A stretch of DNA of 64,000 nt, taken from positions 124,001 through 188,000 of the forward strand of contig JACGCM010000630.1 of assembly GCA_014058105.1 (NCBI GenBank). Direction: 5' to 3'. A model generated the notes under the pieces. The model did not search any database and was not told the DNA's origin. It worked only from the letters and a program-made list of their open reading frames with translations. The stretch is from Kingdonia uniflora (lineage: Eukaryota > Streptophyta > Magnoliopsida > Ranunculales > Circaeasteraceae). This document shows positions 10,523 to 22,284 of the stretch, in pieces. Both the position numbers and the translations under genes were made by a program. The first letter of the stretch is position 1. Every line of letters starts with the position of its first letter.

Positions 10523-12649
10523 AAGGCCTGTTATGTTTTTGCCTTGTCAAAGCTAGAATAGCTTACTAAAGCTTAGCTCTCAAGTTGGCAGAGCGTAGAG
10601 GGTTGTGCCTACGTTTCTCAGAGTTGACCCGGCTTATCAGATCTTGTAAGAGCAGATAAGAGTGATGGTTCCCAAGTTGGAAATACGGGATGCCTATTTA
10701 ACAGTTATTATCTTCAGAGCCCAAGTTGTTCCGTACAGATGATCCAATCACCGTTGTGAACGCTTATAGAACGGGCTGCCTATATGTCAGTTGATATTGG
10801 AAGCACGAGAAAGGCTTCATATCGTAGCTCTAAATTGCTCAAGTTGAATGTGTTTTAGACAATGACGCTAAGAGGAAGGATTGATATTTGAGCTGGACGT
10901 GATGATCTATATCGTTGATTGCCTCTAGAAGGCTAGTCAGTGTAGTAGATGCTCTATGAGGAATAGTAGTAGGGCGATCTAGCAGGTTGTTGTTTACATT
11001 TAATCCGCATACACACTGCAAAGTTTAGTAACAGTTATGATCAAGGACGATGCCCCTTAGCAGAGATCGATATGGTCAACATTTTGTACCAAGTACTTAC
11101 GTATGGAAGCCGCGAAGCTTAGTCAGGCTGGAATTCCTTAGTGTCTATAGAAGATTGAAGAGTCCTGGTTGATACTCGTTTTGATTGTCCTGAGTGGGAC
11201 ACAGAGATGTTCCGGAGGTGAACGTCATGATCTGAAATTGAAGCGGCGAGAAATAGAAGATGAAGACATGGTTTGAGTCCCGAGTTTGCACACAGTGATT
11301 TTGTTAGGTAGACGTCGAGGGTAAAGTTTCTCTTGGGTACGAGACATGAACTACGGCGCCCAAGTTGGGTTGTCGCTTGTCCACAGTTAGTCCCTGGTTA
11401 CACGGGACACTGCTTTGCTCACTCAAAGAAGACATGTTGCCGAGTGATTCTTGTTATCTGGATCCGTAGTTGAGTTTCAGGTTTGTCGTTGTGCGAGTAC
11501 TCTTGCCGAGTTGATCCATGTGGTTCCACAAGATGGTCTTGAATCATTTTAAGCCCATAGATTGGTGAAGACTTATGTTTCCGAATAGCAGTAAGTCACG
11601 TGGTTGTCGCAGAATAGAGTTAAGCTACAGTCAGTTGTACAGGTTACCTCAGACATGATTTCAGATGGATAACTGCTCTAGGATATAAGATCCTGAACGG
11701 AATTGGATGGTTTTCCTAATTCCTTATCATTTGGTGGTTGGCGGTAGGGATCAGATTTCTCCCGCCTCATTATTTCTTTGTATTGATGGAGTATCTTTAA
11801 AAGACCACATCCCAGTGATCGGTAAGAGTTGGTTGATTTGTAGAAGGTAGTTCAGATACAGAAAATGGCTACACTACAGTTTAAAGATAATTGCAATAGT
11901 GTGAAGGTTGGTCTCCTCAAGTTTAATAGTTGTTGGAAGTGGTAAGCCAACGTGCTCAGGGCGACAGGTGCAGTGACAGTATTTTATTCCCAAATTCCCC
12001 AAGATACTCAAGTTTGAGTAGGGACGAAGATATGGATAAACGCTTTAGCAGTCAATCAGTTATATGTCACAGTTTTGTTCTTGACGAGGACGTCGAGCTT
12101 ATTAAGTGTGGGAAGAGCTGTAAGTTATGACGCAGATGCACGCAGGTTTTAGCATGGGTTATTAACACCAAAGTTTGGCAAGTACAGATGCCAGTATTAA
12201 GTCCTCCTTAGAAAGTGAGGCAGATTGGAGCCCTCTGAAGTTGAGAGACCTTGGTGACGCCAGAGTAGCAATCACCCTTCCTACAGCCAAGTTAGGTGCA
12301 GATGCCATCTATCGCTTAATTGGTTAGATGATGGGTTACAATGAAGTGGTAGAGCAGAACGTGGCTGCATAGATAGATGTCTTATGGGTTTTCCAAGTTC
12401 ACACAGAATGTCTTTATGGCAAACCTCGATGGTTAGTTGGCGGTAGAGTCAATCAGAGTTCTCGCACCTTTGTGGGCTGCCACGATGGTTTTGTTAGCGG
12501 TAGGACAAAGTATCCGGGCCTTGTTGAGAGTATGCTACCTCCTAAGACCTACCCTCCCTCACCCAAGTGAACAATGAGTACCAATTCAGTTCTATACTGG
12601 TAAGGCTAGAGTGCCGCATCTTGATCTTATGTCTTAGATGTTTCGTAAG
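10523..12649 (+). other. Non-coding interior of LARD-like element
   Basis: No protein domain is recognisable in any frame. At about 12077-12110 a phrase (CTTGACGAGGACGTCGAGC…TTAAGTGTGGGAAG) nearly repeats the sequence preceding the 3' LTR at 13340-13378. This suggests an internal duplication of the element's 3' end or a rearranged second element. Confidence 0.5.
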
Positions 12650-13097
12650 ATGGGTGGACGAAGTTTGAAGATCTTTACAGAGTTAGTTGAAAGGGTAGTC
12701 ATACAGTTTCAGAGAGCGGCAGGTGATCCGTAGCAGATGGGGAGAGTTTACCCCAGGTTTTTAACAGACTTACTCCTTACCACTCGTAGAAGAAGAGTAA
12801 AGTTTGAGGCCGAGATTCACAGAAGATTGAACTCTCGAGCAGTAAAGGCATTGTGCGACTCGAAGAAAGAGTACACCGATGTGACTCGAAAGAGAGCGCA
12901 CCTTTTTGATGGGATTGCAGATATCCTCATCGGGCTATCTGGAGGAAACGCCAGGTTTGTCGAGTAGAGTGACATTCCAAATATGTCAGGGGAGAAGGCG
13001 ATTTGCAGTAGGATGCGGCACATTTCAGAGGGTGCAATGGTATGAAGCACCGCCCATACACTTATCAGAAGGCTTAAGGCCGTGGGACAATATCTAG
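12650..13097 (+). pseudogene. Possible gag relic in LARD-like element
   Basis: The longest piece is 12737-12967. It contains LLLTTRRRRVKFEAEIHRRL followed by NSRAVKALCDSKKEYTDVTRKRA. This resembles the gypsy gag pattern in which a Lys/Arg run is followed by 'F..GL.P.IR..V......Y..VV.RA'. It is out of frame with the codons before it, and a stop precedes its first Met. No zinc knuckle is visible. The gag assignment is inference; the alternative is chance similarity. Confidence 0.35.
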
Positions 13098-13365
13098 AAG
13101 ATAAGGCAGACTCCAGAGAGTTTGAATGAAGGTTCAGTCACCGATACACTTAAGTTGGAAAGGCCGAAGGACAAGGTTCAGTCGTGAAAACCACAGTTGT
13201 CAGTATTTAGACTAGCAGTTCGGCTCAGTATCCGCTAGTGTAGAAGAGGATATAGTACTCTAAACTAAGTGCGAGAGAGTTGTTAGTTTCTTGAAGATGC
13301 AGTAGATTGAATCCTTGCAGAGCCGTGTGGAAGAAGGTTCTTGACGAGAATGTCGAGATTATTTT

Positions 13366-13378
13366 AAGTGTGGTAGGG
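13366..13378 (+). other. Polypurine tract before 3' LTR
   Basis: AAGTGTGGTAGGG lies immediately before the TGTT start of the 3' LTR, in the position of a plus-strand primer. Confidence 0.6.
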
Positions 13379-14192
13379 TGTTCCCTACCAAACGTCGGGC
13401 AAATCTACCTGAGTGTTTTGAGTTCTGACCTTGGATATATGTTATCTAGACCCTAATATAGTTGTACACCAAGTTTCGTTAAAATCGGAATTGGTTAAGG
13501 GGGCGAGAAGTGTCAGTACGCTTCGTCTCATGTTTTAACGTTTCCTTTTGGAAACTAGCTATTTACTTAGTGGCTATATTAAGGAGGAACTTTGATCCAA
13601 ACCTTCCCATGACTAAAAGAGCTTTAAGGCTTGGTCATCTTGTACCCCGGCTCATGGGCTATCGACAAGGGATAGTCATGAGTTCTCCTTGGCCTAGGGA
13701 AGGCCAGGAGATATTGCCTCACAATGCGGGCCGCTTTTATAGATAGGGCTTGTATATGGCACCGCTATACCGTCGCTATGCCCCGCGAGCCAGCTGAGAC
13801 GTACCGCCCCTATAAATAGACTATGTAACTAATCCAGGCTCGCCGCCCCATGAGATATACATGTCTCATATCTGAAACCCAACATATTGAGCTACCCTGA
13901 TCCACTACAGTACATGTGTGTTTTTTGTACCTCGTGCCCAGTCACGAGAGATTACCCTGTATGGATTATTGAGGGAACCTTCAGCGTTATTGCCTATACC
14001 AAATACAGATTCGATGACCCCTCACAAGTATCCTGGATTATCCGGATGTCGCTCTAGCATTCGTGGTTCATTCTACTAACGCCCGTGAAGATGGCTTGTA
14101 CATGCCGGCCGCACATACATGTACGCCGTACGGCCTCATATTCTGTTGTGCTCCGGGCACTGATTGCGACATACCCGGGCTGGGCCGTGACA
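13379..14192 (+). repeat. 3' LTR of LARD-like element
   Basis: 814 bp, starting TGTTCCCTACC and ending GGGCCGTGACA. A 3-base deletion near its start and scattered substitutions separate it from the 5' LTR. Confidence 0.88.
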
Positions 14193-14640
14193 GCTATCAT
14201 GTAGATTTTATTCCCTTTCCATGTAAAATCCTTATTAACTTAGATGTACTAATCGACCTGTGGTTAAATATGAACATTAACATTGCTTTACTAGAGTAAA
14301 CACTAACTTAACACCTATCAAAGGGTATACATTTATTAGTACATCATCCAAGTTTTTATCAGTCATGTTAATTAATAGTTTTGTCTAATTGTATTTATAT
14401 GGTAGGCAAGATATTTCAGAGTTGCATGTTGCAAGTGCATCAAAACAACTATAAGAATTGGTCTTCTTAGCATTCTTCCATGGATATTGACAGCATATGC
14501 CTCTTTGGTTCAATATGTGGAAGGTCAAAGATGAAAGGTTTTATTTGTCTCATTTTGTGTTTGTGGAGTTTCTGGTTGTCTCAGTCGAAGACACAGATCA
14601 CTAGACAAAAGGTAAGTATTACTCTCTGATAAAAGGGATG
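14193..14640. other. Intergenic, nothing recognised
   Basis: AT-rich sequence after the target duplication GCTAT. Short frames only. Confidence 0.4.
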
Positions 14641-14657
14641 AGCCTTTCTCTATATTA

Positions 14658-14890
14658 ACGTTCGAACGAGTTTTCTTGTCGTTTGATCGAAGAGTCAAGT
14701 CCCCTGGAAATTTAGCCCATAGACAATTTTGACGTTCGAACGAGTTTTATTGTCGTTCGAACGAAGTGTCATGTCTCCTGGAAATTTGACCCATAGGCAA
14801 TTTTTGTTCGAACGAGTTTTCTTGTCGTTTGAACGAAGTGTCATGTCTCCTGGAAATTTGGCCCGTAGGCAATTGTCGTTCGAACAAGAT
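14658..14890 (+). repeat. 73-bp tandem array with TTCGAA palindromes
   Basis: The phrase GTTCGAACGAG begins at 14660, 14734 and 14806, and a variant at 14878, giving periods of 74, 72 and 72. Each unit also carries TGTCCTTTGA-like and CCTGGAAATTTG(A/G)CCC segments. Reading frames on both strands across it (14695-14977) are products of the repeat. Confidence 0.85.
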
Positions 14891-15410
14891 GTAAACTTTC
14901 TAGGGTTTTTGACCAAATTAGACGTGATTCGTTCGAATAACTTTTGGTCTTGTTCGAACGAATATCGAGAGAAATAGAACTACTATTTAAAGAAACCCTA
15001 GTTTCTTTTTCAGCCTCTCTCTTTTCTGGGGCAAAACGTTTTTCTTTCTAAAGGCTCCAAAATACTTTATCAGAGACAGTGAATAACTTAAGATCAATCA
15101 ATCATCTTTTGATCATAAGATTGATGTTGAGTTAGGGTTTCAAAGACTTCCCAATTATTTGCTCAAGAGCGATTCTAGAAGAAGTTTCTTGGTGAGAGAT
15201 CAAGAAGAGTTGTTGTGAGAACAAGAAGAAGGTGGAGCTCGAAACTTTAGTCAGAAGAGTGATAATCTTGAGACTAGGTTATTAAATCTGTAAGTGTAAT
15301 TCAGTATAACTCTTTTTTGATTAGTGAATCTTTTGGTTGTCATGATCCTCGACAACGACCTGTGGTTTTTATCCTGAGTAAGGAGTTTCCACAGGGTGAA
15401 CATTTGTTTG
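14891..15410 (+). mobile_element. Probable solo LTR or LTR fragment
   Basis: After the array comes a TATA-like CTATTTAAAG (about 14984), then polypyrimidine leader and, near 15355-15400, GTGGTTTTTATCCTGAGT followed by AAGGAGTTTCCAC. The last is the phrase typical of the R/polyadenylation region of many plant Ty1/copia LTRs. No partner LTR or coding interior was found nearby, so a solo LTR is inferred. Exact ends are not defined. Confidence 0.4.
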
Positions 15411-16119
15411 TGTCTTTTAATTCTTTGTCTTTGCTTTTGATTGTTTCTGTTTAACCTTATACTATTGATTGATAGAAATTGTTCTGACCTATTTTCTCGA
15501 AATACATTAATTATGAGCACATAGAATTTCAAAAGATATGTGGTAACATGCAAGTGTGATCATGTAACTGATACCTTCCCGGATAATAGTTATAAGTAAA
15601 GTCCATTTCATTTAAGTTTAGACTTGATTAGATTGGAATTGCGGATAATCCTTGATACATTGTACGTTTTATTTACCTGGGGATGGTTGATCTTTCAGAT
15701 CCACTAAAGTAATTATCGTGCGCCCTTTTAGGTTTTGTTCTAGGAATTCCAGGCTATGGAGGTTTCATATATGAGGCCTGAAATCTAAAATTCTAATATG
15801 AGACCACTAGAATCCTTGCATCATCATCTCGATTCAGTTATTTCATTAAATAAATAGTGGCTTGTATGCCCATTTTTTTTAGTTGAATGTCGTGTATGAT
15901 CTCATGATGCTAACTAATAAATATCAATCTTTCAAACCACTAGCCCCATCTAGAAAATCTAACTCTAAGTATATATAGGCCTCTCATTTGAGATCCTTTG
16001 ATTAGTTGAAAACAAAGAATAGAAGAGCGGGGAGGTGGAAACAAAATAGGAATAAAGTCTTAGAAGCTGAAATTCTGACAAGCGCATTTTTATAGTGGGA
16101 AATGGGGATTGAATGTTAG
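15411..16119. other. Intergenic, nothing recognised
   Basis: AT-rich, no supported gene. Confidence 0.4.
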
Positions 16120-16428
16120 TGGAAGATTGAGAAAGCAGAGCAAGGCTACGGTGTTTCTAGAGTTGGGGGTCGCATATCAAGTCGCAACAAAGGCAAGGAT
16201 ACTCTTCTGCACACTATTACCAAAGATATTAAAGAATTTGCATTAGATGAGAAGGAGCAATATGAGGTTCACAAGAATTTATCAACTTATACAATTGACA
16301 GGAATTGAACGAAAAAGTTGCAAACTCAAAACAAGTGTTTGATATGTAGCAAGAGATGTACAAAAGGTCGGGCGCTTAGATGTCATGGGAATGTGGCTGA
16401 CGCTCCAACAAGAACTGTAGCCATATAA
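16120..16428 (+). pseudogene. Unrecognised coding-like fragment
   Basis: A plus-strand frame of 103 codons interrupted by one TGA at codon 63. The first part (about 62 residues) has clean codon usage and contains VGGRISSRNKGKDTLLHTI. The part after the stop holds a Cys-rich run, KCLICSKRCTKGRALRCHG, with a C-x2-C-x3-C spacing that could be a zinc-binding stub. I do not recognise the family. It may be a transposase or gene fragment; the in-frame stop argues against an intact gene unless an intron is present. Confidence 0.3.
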
Positions 16429-17479
16429 ATCTATAAAAAGGTTGTTATTGTTTGATCTCATTGAACTTAGTACTCAATTTGGTTTTTTTAGCTTTGCTAT
16501 CACAATTTAGCTTCAGAAACATCCTTATCTGATTTGTCTTTCATACTAACTATTTTTCTTTATTAAGTTTGGGTAGTAATGTATGAATTTTGATTTCTTT
16601 AGATGGTTGCAACACGAAAAAAACATGTAGAATGAATAATATCTTATACTTGATTGGCTATTTTTAAGAAGTGTCTTTCTTTTTCCAGTAATTTCTTGCC
16701 TTAATTTGTTAGTCTGCAAGAAATTTTTAGTGCTTGGGTAATGTTCTTATCCCGATCCATTATGGATAATGCAGTGCAAAAAGAGAAGAAAAATGTGCAA
16801 TTTACTATAGGCTTAGTAGAATGGCAATTCTTGAGTGTGGATTTGCAGATGAATTGATGGAGAAAGTAACTATAGTTGTTGTTCAACTTTGTATAATTGC
16901 ACCTTTGGGTTGAATCAACTCCAGGAACTATTAATAGTTGAAGATGACCTTTAGATCTAGGAGGTTGAAATTAGTAGTTCCAATCACTAATGGGCAAACT
17001 TTAAGTTCCTCAAATGCAATGAATATGCAACTCTAATTCTATCTCCTAAATTCTATGAAGTATACTCAAATAAGAAACCCTAATTTCCAACTAAAGAGGC
17101 GTGAATGTGATCTATGTGATGTAGTTTAATTTTACAATTATATTGTTTGTGTGGTATAGATTGTTATGAATATTATAAATTGGTGTTTGATATGCATAAT
17201 TTTTTTCCTGAATGCATTCGAGATAGCAATGCAACTGAAATTTCATTTAAATGTCGTCCCAATAGTTTGGAGAAAATATTGGGCTAAGTTCTTCAGAAAT
17301 CGAAAACCAAAATACAAAATCTACAATACATAAATTTCTCTATAATCAACAAATATATGAGGTACTAATTATAATTTGTCTTTCTCATTATGCACAATCA
17401 ACCATTTTAAACTTTGGCTTTCATGAGTAGCACGGGCTCATAACCTAGCTAGTATGTATATAATCCCATAACCTAGCTA
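16429..17479. other. Intergenic, nothing recognised
   Basis: AT-rich. A phrase (CCCATAACCTAGCTAATATGT) is duplicated near 17438 and 17465. Confidence 0.35.
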
Positions 17480-17935
17480 ATATGTATATAATCCCAAGAA
17501 ACAATCCTTGTTATAAATCAGCTCCCATAGTCGGTCGCAAATTTGATGGTGAGCATGCATACTCATTGAAGTCATGTACAAGAATATCTCTAAAGTGGTC
17601 TTACATGTTTTACAATTTTAATCCGGAAATGTTGACAAAGACGATATAGAAGATGGAAATTGTAATATAAAATTTTCCTTTTCATGCTTTTTTATTTTTA
17701 AAGTTGTTACTTTTAAGAACTTTTCTAGATTTTCGCTTTTCATTTTGCTAACTATAGTGATCCGGGTCTCTAATTGATCACAATTTTGCCTGCTAATCCT
17801 CAGGGCACCACGTAAAATTCAATTCTTGCTGACGCACATGCTCAGTAAGTAGGGATAAACTCTAGCGAATATCCATGCTGATCAGATTAGTGTAGAATTC
17901 TTTTTAAGTGAGCTATATAAAGATTTGAACAGTTG
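17480..17935 (+). repeat. Dispersed repeat family, copy 2
   Basis: The fullest copy without the MITE. Phrases in order: CAGCTCCCATAGTCGG, GGTGAGCATGCATACTCATT, TTACATGTTTTACAATTTTAATCC, ACAAAGACGATA, CCTTTTCATG, GTGATCCGGGTCTC, GCACATGC, then TTGCCTAATTTGAGGCGGTTTTT. The same order is seen at 34941-35795. It supplies the empty site for the MITE at 35201-35560. Confidence 0.7.
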
Positions 17936-19090
17936 CCTAATTTGAGGCGGTTTTTATTCAAAGCAAGGCGTAATGTCATCGTCACCATTGCCACCGCCGC
18001 TAATATAGTTGTAACATTTCTAATTAGTACCATAATTATTTCTTCAAGAGAATATGAGATTGAACTTGGCATGGATCTTGAGAAGTATAGGCAACGCTTT
18101 TTTACGACATTGCTTTACTGCATGTTGAGAGAAATGTTTTTCATTTAGGAATTGATGTCATCAAGAATAAATACATTAGAAATCGAGGCAAAGAAAAATA
18201 TCATTCATTTTATTACAAAAGTAACAACCCACACCGGTTCATTCCATTGTAGTTTTCATATATCACTTTCTTCAACTTGGAATGTTGTTTTGATCCATAC
18301 TCGTTTACATTACATCTTTTTTTTCATGTGCCTCGAATGTCTTCAAATTACACAATTGTAATGGCAGGTTGCACATGACAATACGATTTATCACGATGTA
18401 AAATTATTTACCTCAACCCTTACCCAAGATTGGGATTCAAGTAATCATGGGCGAATCTCAAGGTGGGTTGGTCAGGCTCTAGCCTAACATCAATTCCGGC
18501 CTATTTTTTCCGTTATAAATGGGACTTTAATATTTATTGCAATGGGAGAGGATACGGGGACACTTTTTCTTGGGACGTTCATCTAGACACTCATTTATTA
18601 CGAACACAAAAAGATATTCTTAGAGATTACTTCTTTATGGATATGATCTCTATGTCATGAAGATTATCCTTATCAAAAATCAAGTTGTTTCGAGATTTGT
18701 ATAAACATTAAAAGGAGATTTGAATTATAAGATATTTCCCTCATTTTTAATGTTAATTTTATCTCAATTTTCGCGTTATACTTTGTGATGCATGAATATC
18801 AAAATGAGCTAATAATTTATAAGTATGATCTAAATGATAAAAAATCTCAAGCTCACAAATAAAAAATTAATGTTTAATTGATGCAGCCGTAAATTTTTGT
18901 GGCTTACAATCTTCATGACTAGCGTTCAAGCCTCAACTCCAATATTTATTTCACTAAATTGTATTGTTTACATTAGTGAGCCCCTTAAAATTCATCTCGA
19001 GATCATTAAAAATTATTTGACACAAATTCTAATCATTTTCCCTCCATGTGCCCCACTTTTTAATTTCCTTTAACTATCAAATTGTGTAAG
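17936..19090. other. Intergenic, nothing recognised
   Basis: Short frames such as 17933-18148 and 18152-18361 run across the edge of the dispersed repeat and have no family resemblance. No gene is supported. Confidence 0.4.
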
Positions 19091-19800
19091 TGTTACTAAA
19101 TTAATGACATTTACATGTTTTTCCTCATTATATTACTTGTAAGAAAAATAAAAATAAAGAATAGTGTAGAAATGTAATCTAACCGACCGGTAGGGAGGTC
19201 ACTCTATACATAACTAGACAAAAATGTTTTTGACGGTTACAAAGAGGTTAGATGGTAAAATGTCTGAAGCTTTTTGGGAGCTCTAAAATACCCTTTAGCT
19301 TTTTCTTTATTTTCAGTTTGTGTTAGTTGTACACACAGTAATAAGTTGGAAAAAATAGGTATTTTAGGTCAGATGTAAACATATCTCTCTACTCCGAGGT
19401 TTTTTTCCATTTTTTTTCTCTTTTCTCCTATCTTTTCTTCTCTCCTAGGAAGTAGTTTTTTTTCTATCCCTTCTCTTCCTAAACTCTATGCATATGTACA
19501 TGCTACCTGAAAAATGATTCTTTTATTCGACAACGAGGCTTTCAAGCGGTCAAATTCTACGATGTTATTCGAATCAAGGTGATCCAATCTACTAGCACTT
19601 ACAATCAGAAAAAGTCTACCAAAAGCACAAATATAAAATCAAAAAGACAATAAGAAATTTACGTGGTCGGTCCCACCGTTATGCGGTAAACTAGTTATAA
19701 TTTTAGTACTGCTAAATTAATGGCATTTTTTGTGTTTGCCCTCATTATGTTATGTGTAAGGAAATATAAAGAATATGGCAAAATTGTAATTATAAAAAGT
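19091..19800 (+). repeat. Pair of diverged direct repeats
   Basis: About 19095-19175 and about 19705-19790 share an order of phrases: CTAAATTAATG(A/G)CATTT, then CCTCATTAT(A/G)TTA, then GTAA(G)GAAA, AAAGAAT and ATTGTAAT. The segment between holds 19640-19690 with an ACGTGG motif. The repeat class is unknown. Confidence 0.4.
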
Positions 19801-20973
19801 CACAAGGGAAAGTAGGTAAACTCAATGAAATTACCGTAAGGTAATGTAGCTGGATGCGCCCACGGTAAAGTAGGGGTGTGAAATGGGTCGAGCTAGGGTC
19901 AACCTGACCCTGGAGAGATAAGGCATTTATGAACTTAGGGGCGGGCCAACCCGACCCTCAGTTGTGTTGAAGGTTAGGCCGGCCCTACCCTTAGGCTACA
20001 ATATCAACCCTTACCCACCCATTAGCCCTAGGGAAAGAGCTCAGAGCTGGGCTAAGGGTTGACCTTATGGTCGAACCAGGCCGGGCCGACTTTAATGACT
20101 TTAATAAAAATCAAATTAAATACAGGCATCATCATATAAAAATTATAGAATATTATTCATTTCTTTTGACATAAACACTAATCAGTTTTTATTATATATA
20201 ATGAAAAACATGAGCGGGGTATATAGTCTTACTTATCTACAGTGTTGCAAGGATTAGTATGGGGGGTTTAATGAGGGCTAGATTAAGGGGTTGTTTGTTT
20301 TTTAACTTATTTAACTTAATTGCCTTATTTTGGCCAGATTAAGTGAAATTTCACAATAAGTTGTGTTTGTTTTTAATTTCTAAAAAGCTCTTTTTAGTAA
20401 TGACACCACATTTTTCAGAACTTAAGATAAGTAAGAAAATCTAGCTTTTCTGAACTATATTCTACTTATTGACGGGATTGTTACGGAAACTTAAGTGAAA
20501 ATATGTAAACCCCAATTTACCCTTGTTTTATCAGTCTTGTTTCCTTTCTCCTTCTTTTTTTTCTCCTTCTTGCTTTATCAAAACCCTAGCTATGAAATAT
20601 GGGATTGATTAAATAGAAATTGGCATACCATCGAAACATCATCATCACACGAGATCGAGATCTAGATCCAAATTAAAGCAAACTACTACCATCCGAGATC
20701 GAGATTCAAGGTAAGAAACTAATCATTCCAGTTTTACTGAATCTATCGCTATTTCTGGGTTTCATTGTCCACACTGACAATGATGTCTCTCTTCCTTATC
20801 ACCTGTAAAAAGAATGAGATTTGTACAAACAGTAGAGTACTTAAGGCGTTCTCCTATTTAAAGCTAACCACAACTTCTATATGTGAACCATATGAAAGAA
20901 AGTAAAATTGAGGTTTTTTTTTATAAATAGCCAAAGAGTCGGGGAGTGATATATTAATGAACAATGGCAAGAA

Positions 20974-21045
20974 TTACAGCTCAAAATGGACTAGGAGAAG
21001 GATATGCAATTACAACTCAAAATGGACTAGGAGAAGGATATGCCT
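20974..21045 (+). repeat. 36-bp tandem duplication
   Basis: ATTACAGCTCAAAATGG… and ATTACAACTCAAAATGG… are two adjacent copies, each continuing with ACTAGGAGAAGGATATGC. It lies inside the Harbinger element, beside the receptor-kinase 3' fragment. Confidence 0.8.
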
Positions 21046-21149
21046 TGCTCCACAAATAGTGAAAAAATAAATGTTGCTTAAGATATTCCATCCATAGTTC
21101 ATGCATACAATACAGAGAGTCAAAAGGTTGTCCTGGGGAGCCATACCAA

Positions 21150-21461
21150 CTATCGCCCTTCCATTGCTGAAATGGTTAGCTCATTTCTTGTACAATTTTC
21201 TGCCTTGTCATTGGATAAATCTGTTTGTCCTTTGCGTCTCAACAAATTAAATACAGGTTGTTTAGGTGCCCGTAATTGCATAGTTTCATGAGAAAGCATA
21301 GAAACAACCTCTGACATGGTTGGCCTATCCATCGCACTTTCTTGCATACATAAATGACCTGCATGTATATATCTGGACACGTCTTCTTCAGGACACGAAA
21401 TACCCAGTATTGGATCCATTAGTTCTACGACATCACCTCCTTGCCACGTCCCCCATGCCAA
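21150..21461 (-). pseudogene. S-domain receptor kinase C-terminal fragment
   Basis: 103 codons, ending in a stop, match the last part of G-type lectin S-receptor-like Ser/Thr kinases. They include the end of the kinase domain (WQGGDVVELMDP), the C-lobe phrase HLCMQESAMDRPTMSEVVSM with its Arg-Pro-Thr, and the typical tail CTRNELTISAMEGR. The catalytic loop, DFG and ATP site are absent, so no kinase activity is possible. It lies in the Harbinger element, opposite in strand to the transposase and next to an unrelated kinase fragment. The S-domain piece at 22285-22684 is on the same strand and may come from the same parent. Confidence 0.85.
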
Positions 21462-21519
21462 AAAAGTTCCAGTTTTTCTTACGGCCAGTGAATTTGAAAA
21501 TTGAAAAAAGATGGCAAGA

Positions 21520-22036
21520 CATCAGAATTTAGAGGCTCGTGTGTTGGATTTCGGTATGGCAAGACTTATGAATGCCCTTGACACTCATCTTAGTGTAAGC
21601 ACCCTTGCTGGCACTCCTGGATACATTCCACCCCAATATTACCAGAGTTTTAGGTGTACAACGAAAGGCGACGTGTACAGTTATGGTGTAATACTGCTAG
21701 AACTTCTGTCAGGCAAGAGACCAATTGATCCATCTGTTTTTGGTGACGAGAACAACCTTGTAGGGTGGGCAAAGCAGCTACATAGAGACAAGAGAACTAG
21801 TGAGATACTCGACCCTGAGCTGATACGACAAGAATCAAGAATCGGGAGAAGTTGAGCTCTACCAGTATCTTAAGATTGCTTTTGAATGCTTGGATGACAG
21901 GGCATTTCAATGACCAACTATGATTCAGGTGATGAAAATGTTTAAAGATCTTCAGAATGATTCAGACATCGATATACTTGACGGTTTCTCTTTGAAAGAC
22001 ATAGTTATTGAAAAATCGCGTGAGAAAGATCCTTAG
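21520..22036 (+). pseudogene. BRI1-like (BRL1/BRL3) kinase C-terminal fragment
   Basis: From [13 protein letters not shown] through [19 protein letters not shown] to [20 protein letters not shown], this is the second half of a leucine-rich-repeat brassinosteroid-receptor kinase of the BRL1/BRL3 type. A frame change near 21840-21850 is followed by [19 protein letters not shown], an in-frame TGA (expected Arg), then [10 protein letters not shown] and the tail [10 protein letters not shown]. The DFG motif is present, but the APE-motif Glu is Gln and the catalytic loop is missing. It is a truncated copy of a gene foreign to the Harbinger element. BRL kinase domains are usually intronless, so DNA capture and retrocopying cannot be told apart. 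Confidence 0.85.
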
Positions 22037-22284
22037 CTGGTATATGTATCGGATGGAGGTTTAGTTTTTTGCACCATGGGACAGATGCAGTTTTGCTTTG
22101 AACATTATAAACTGATGCCTGTGGAGGTTGTTACAGTTCCCCTGTTAGTTTACTGTAAATATCAAACATAAATGCTAGACAGAAGTTGAGAGATTTGAAA
22201 GCCTAAGGAAAATGAAAGTAAAGAAGTCTCTCAGGGCTTCAGTTTTACCATTCGTCTCCTTCGTCACACGTATTATACCTAGCA

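Larger units (their letters stand above)
9688..14192 (+). mobile_element. Non-autonomous LTR retrotransposon (LARD-like)
   Basis: Two direct LTRs (9688-10508 and 13379-14192) bracket a 2.9-kb interior. The element has TG...CA ends, an initiator-Met-tRNA primer site (TGGTATCAGAGC, 10511-10522) two bases after the 5' LTR, and a purine-rich tract before the 3' LTR. The flanking 5-mers are GTTAT (9683-9687) and GCTAT (14193-14197), a target duplication with one change. No RT, RNase H or integrase can be read inside; only a gag-like relic near 12737 is plausible. The LTRs differ at many sites, so the insertion is old. The primer site and LTR sequence suggest Ty3/gypsy descent, and a partner in trans would have been needed. 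Confidence 0.85.

Noticed and set aside
9822..10561. Overlapping plus- and minus-strand reading frames of 60-120 codons
   Set aside because: They lie inside the 5' LTR and recur in altered form in the 3' LTR (13510-14299), so they are repeat sequence without protein resemblance.
14658..14890. CRISPR-like spacing of repeats
   Set aside because: Units are 72-74 bp and contiguous without unique spacers, in plant nuclear DNA; this is a tandem array.
14695..14977. Frames on both strands with internally repeated residues
   Set aside because: Both are translations of the 73-bp tandem array.
17933..18148. 71-codon plus-strand frame with a hydrophobic middle
   Set aside because: It starts inside the dispersed repeat and has no counterpart in the other copies.
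21320..21532. 70-codon plus-strand frame
   Set aside because: Antisense shadow of the S-domain kinase fragment.
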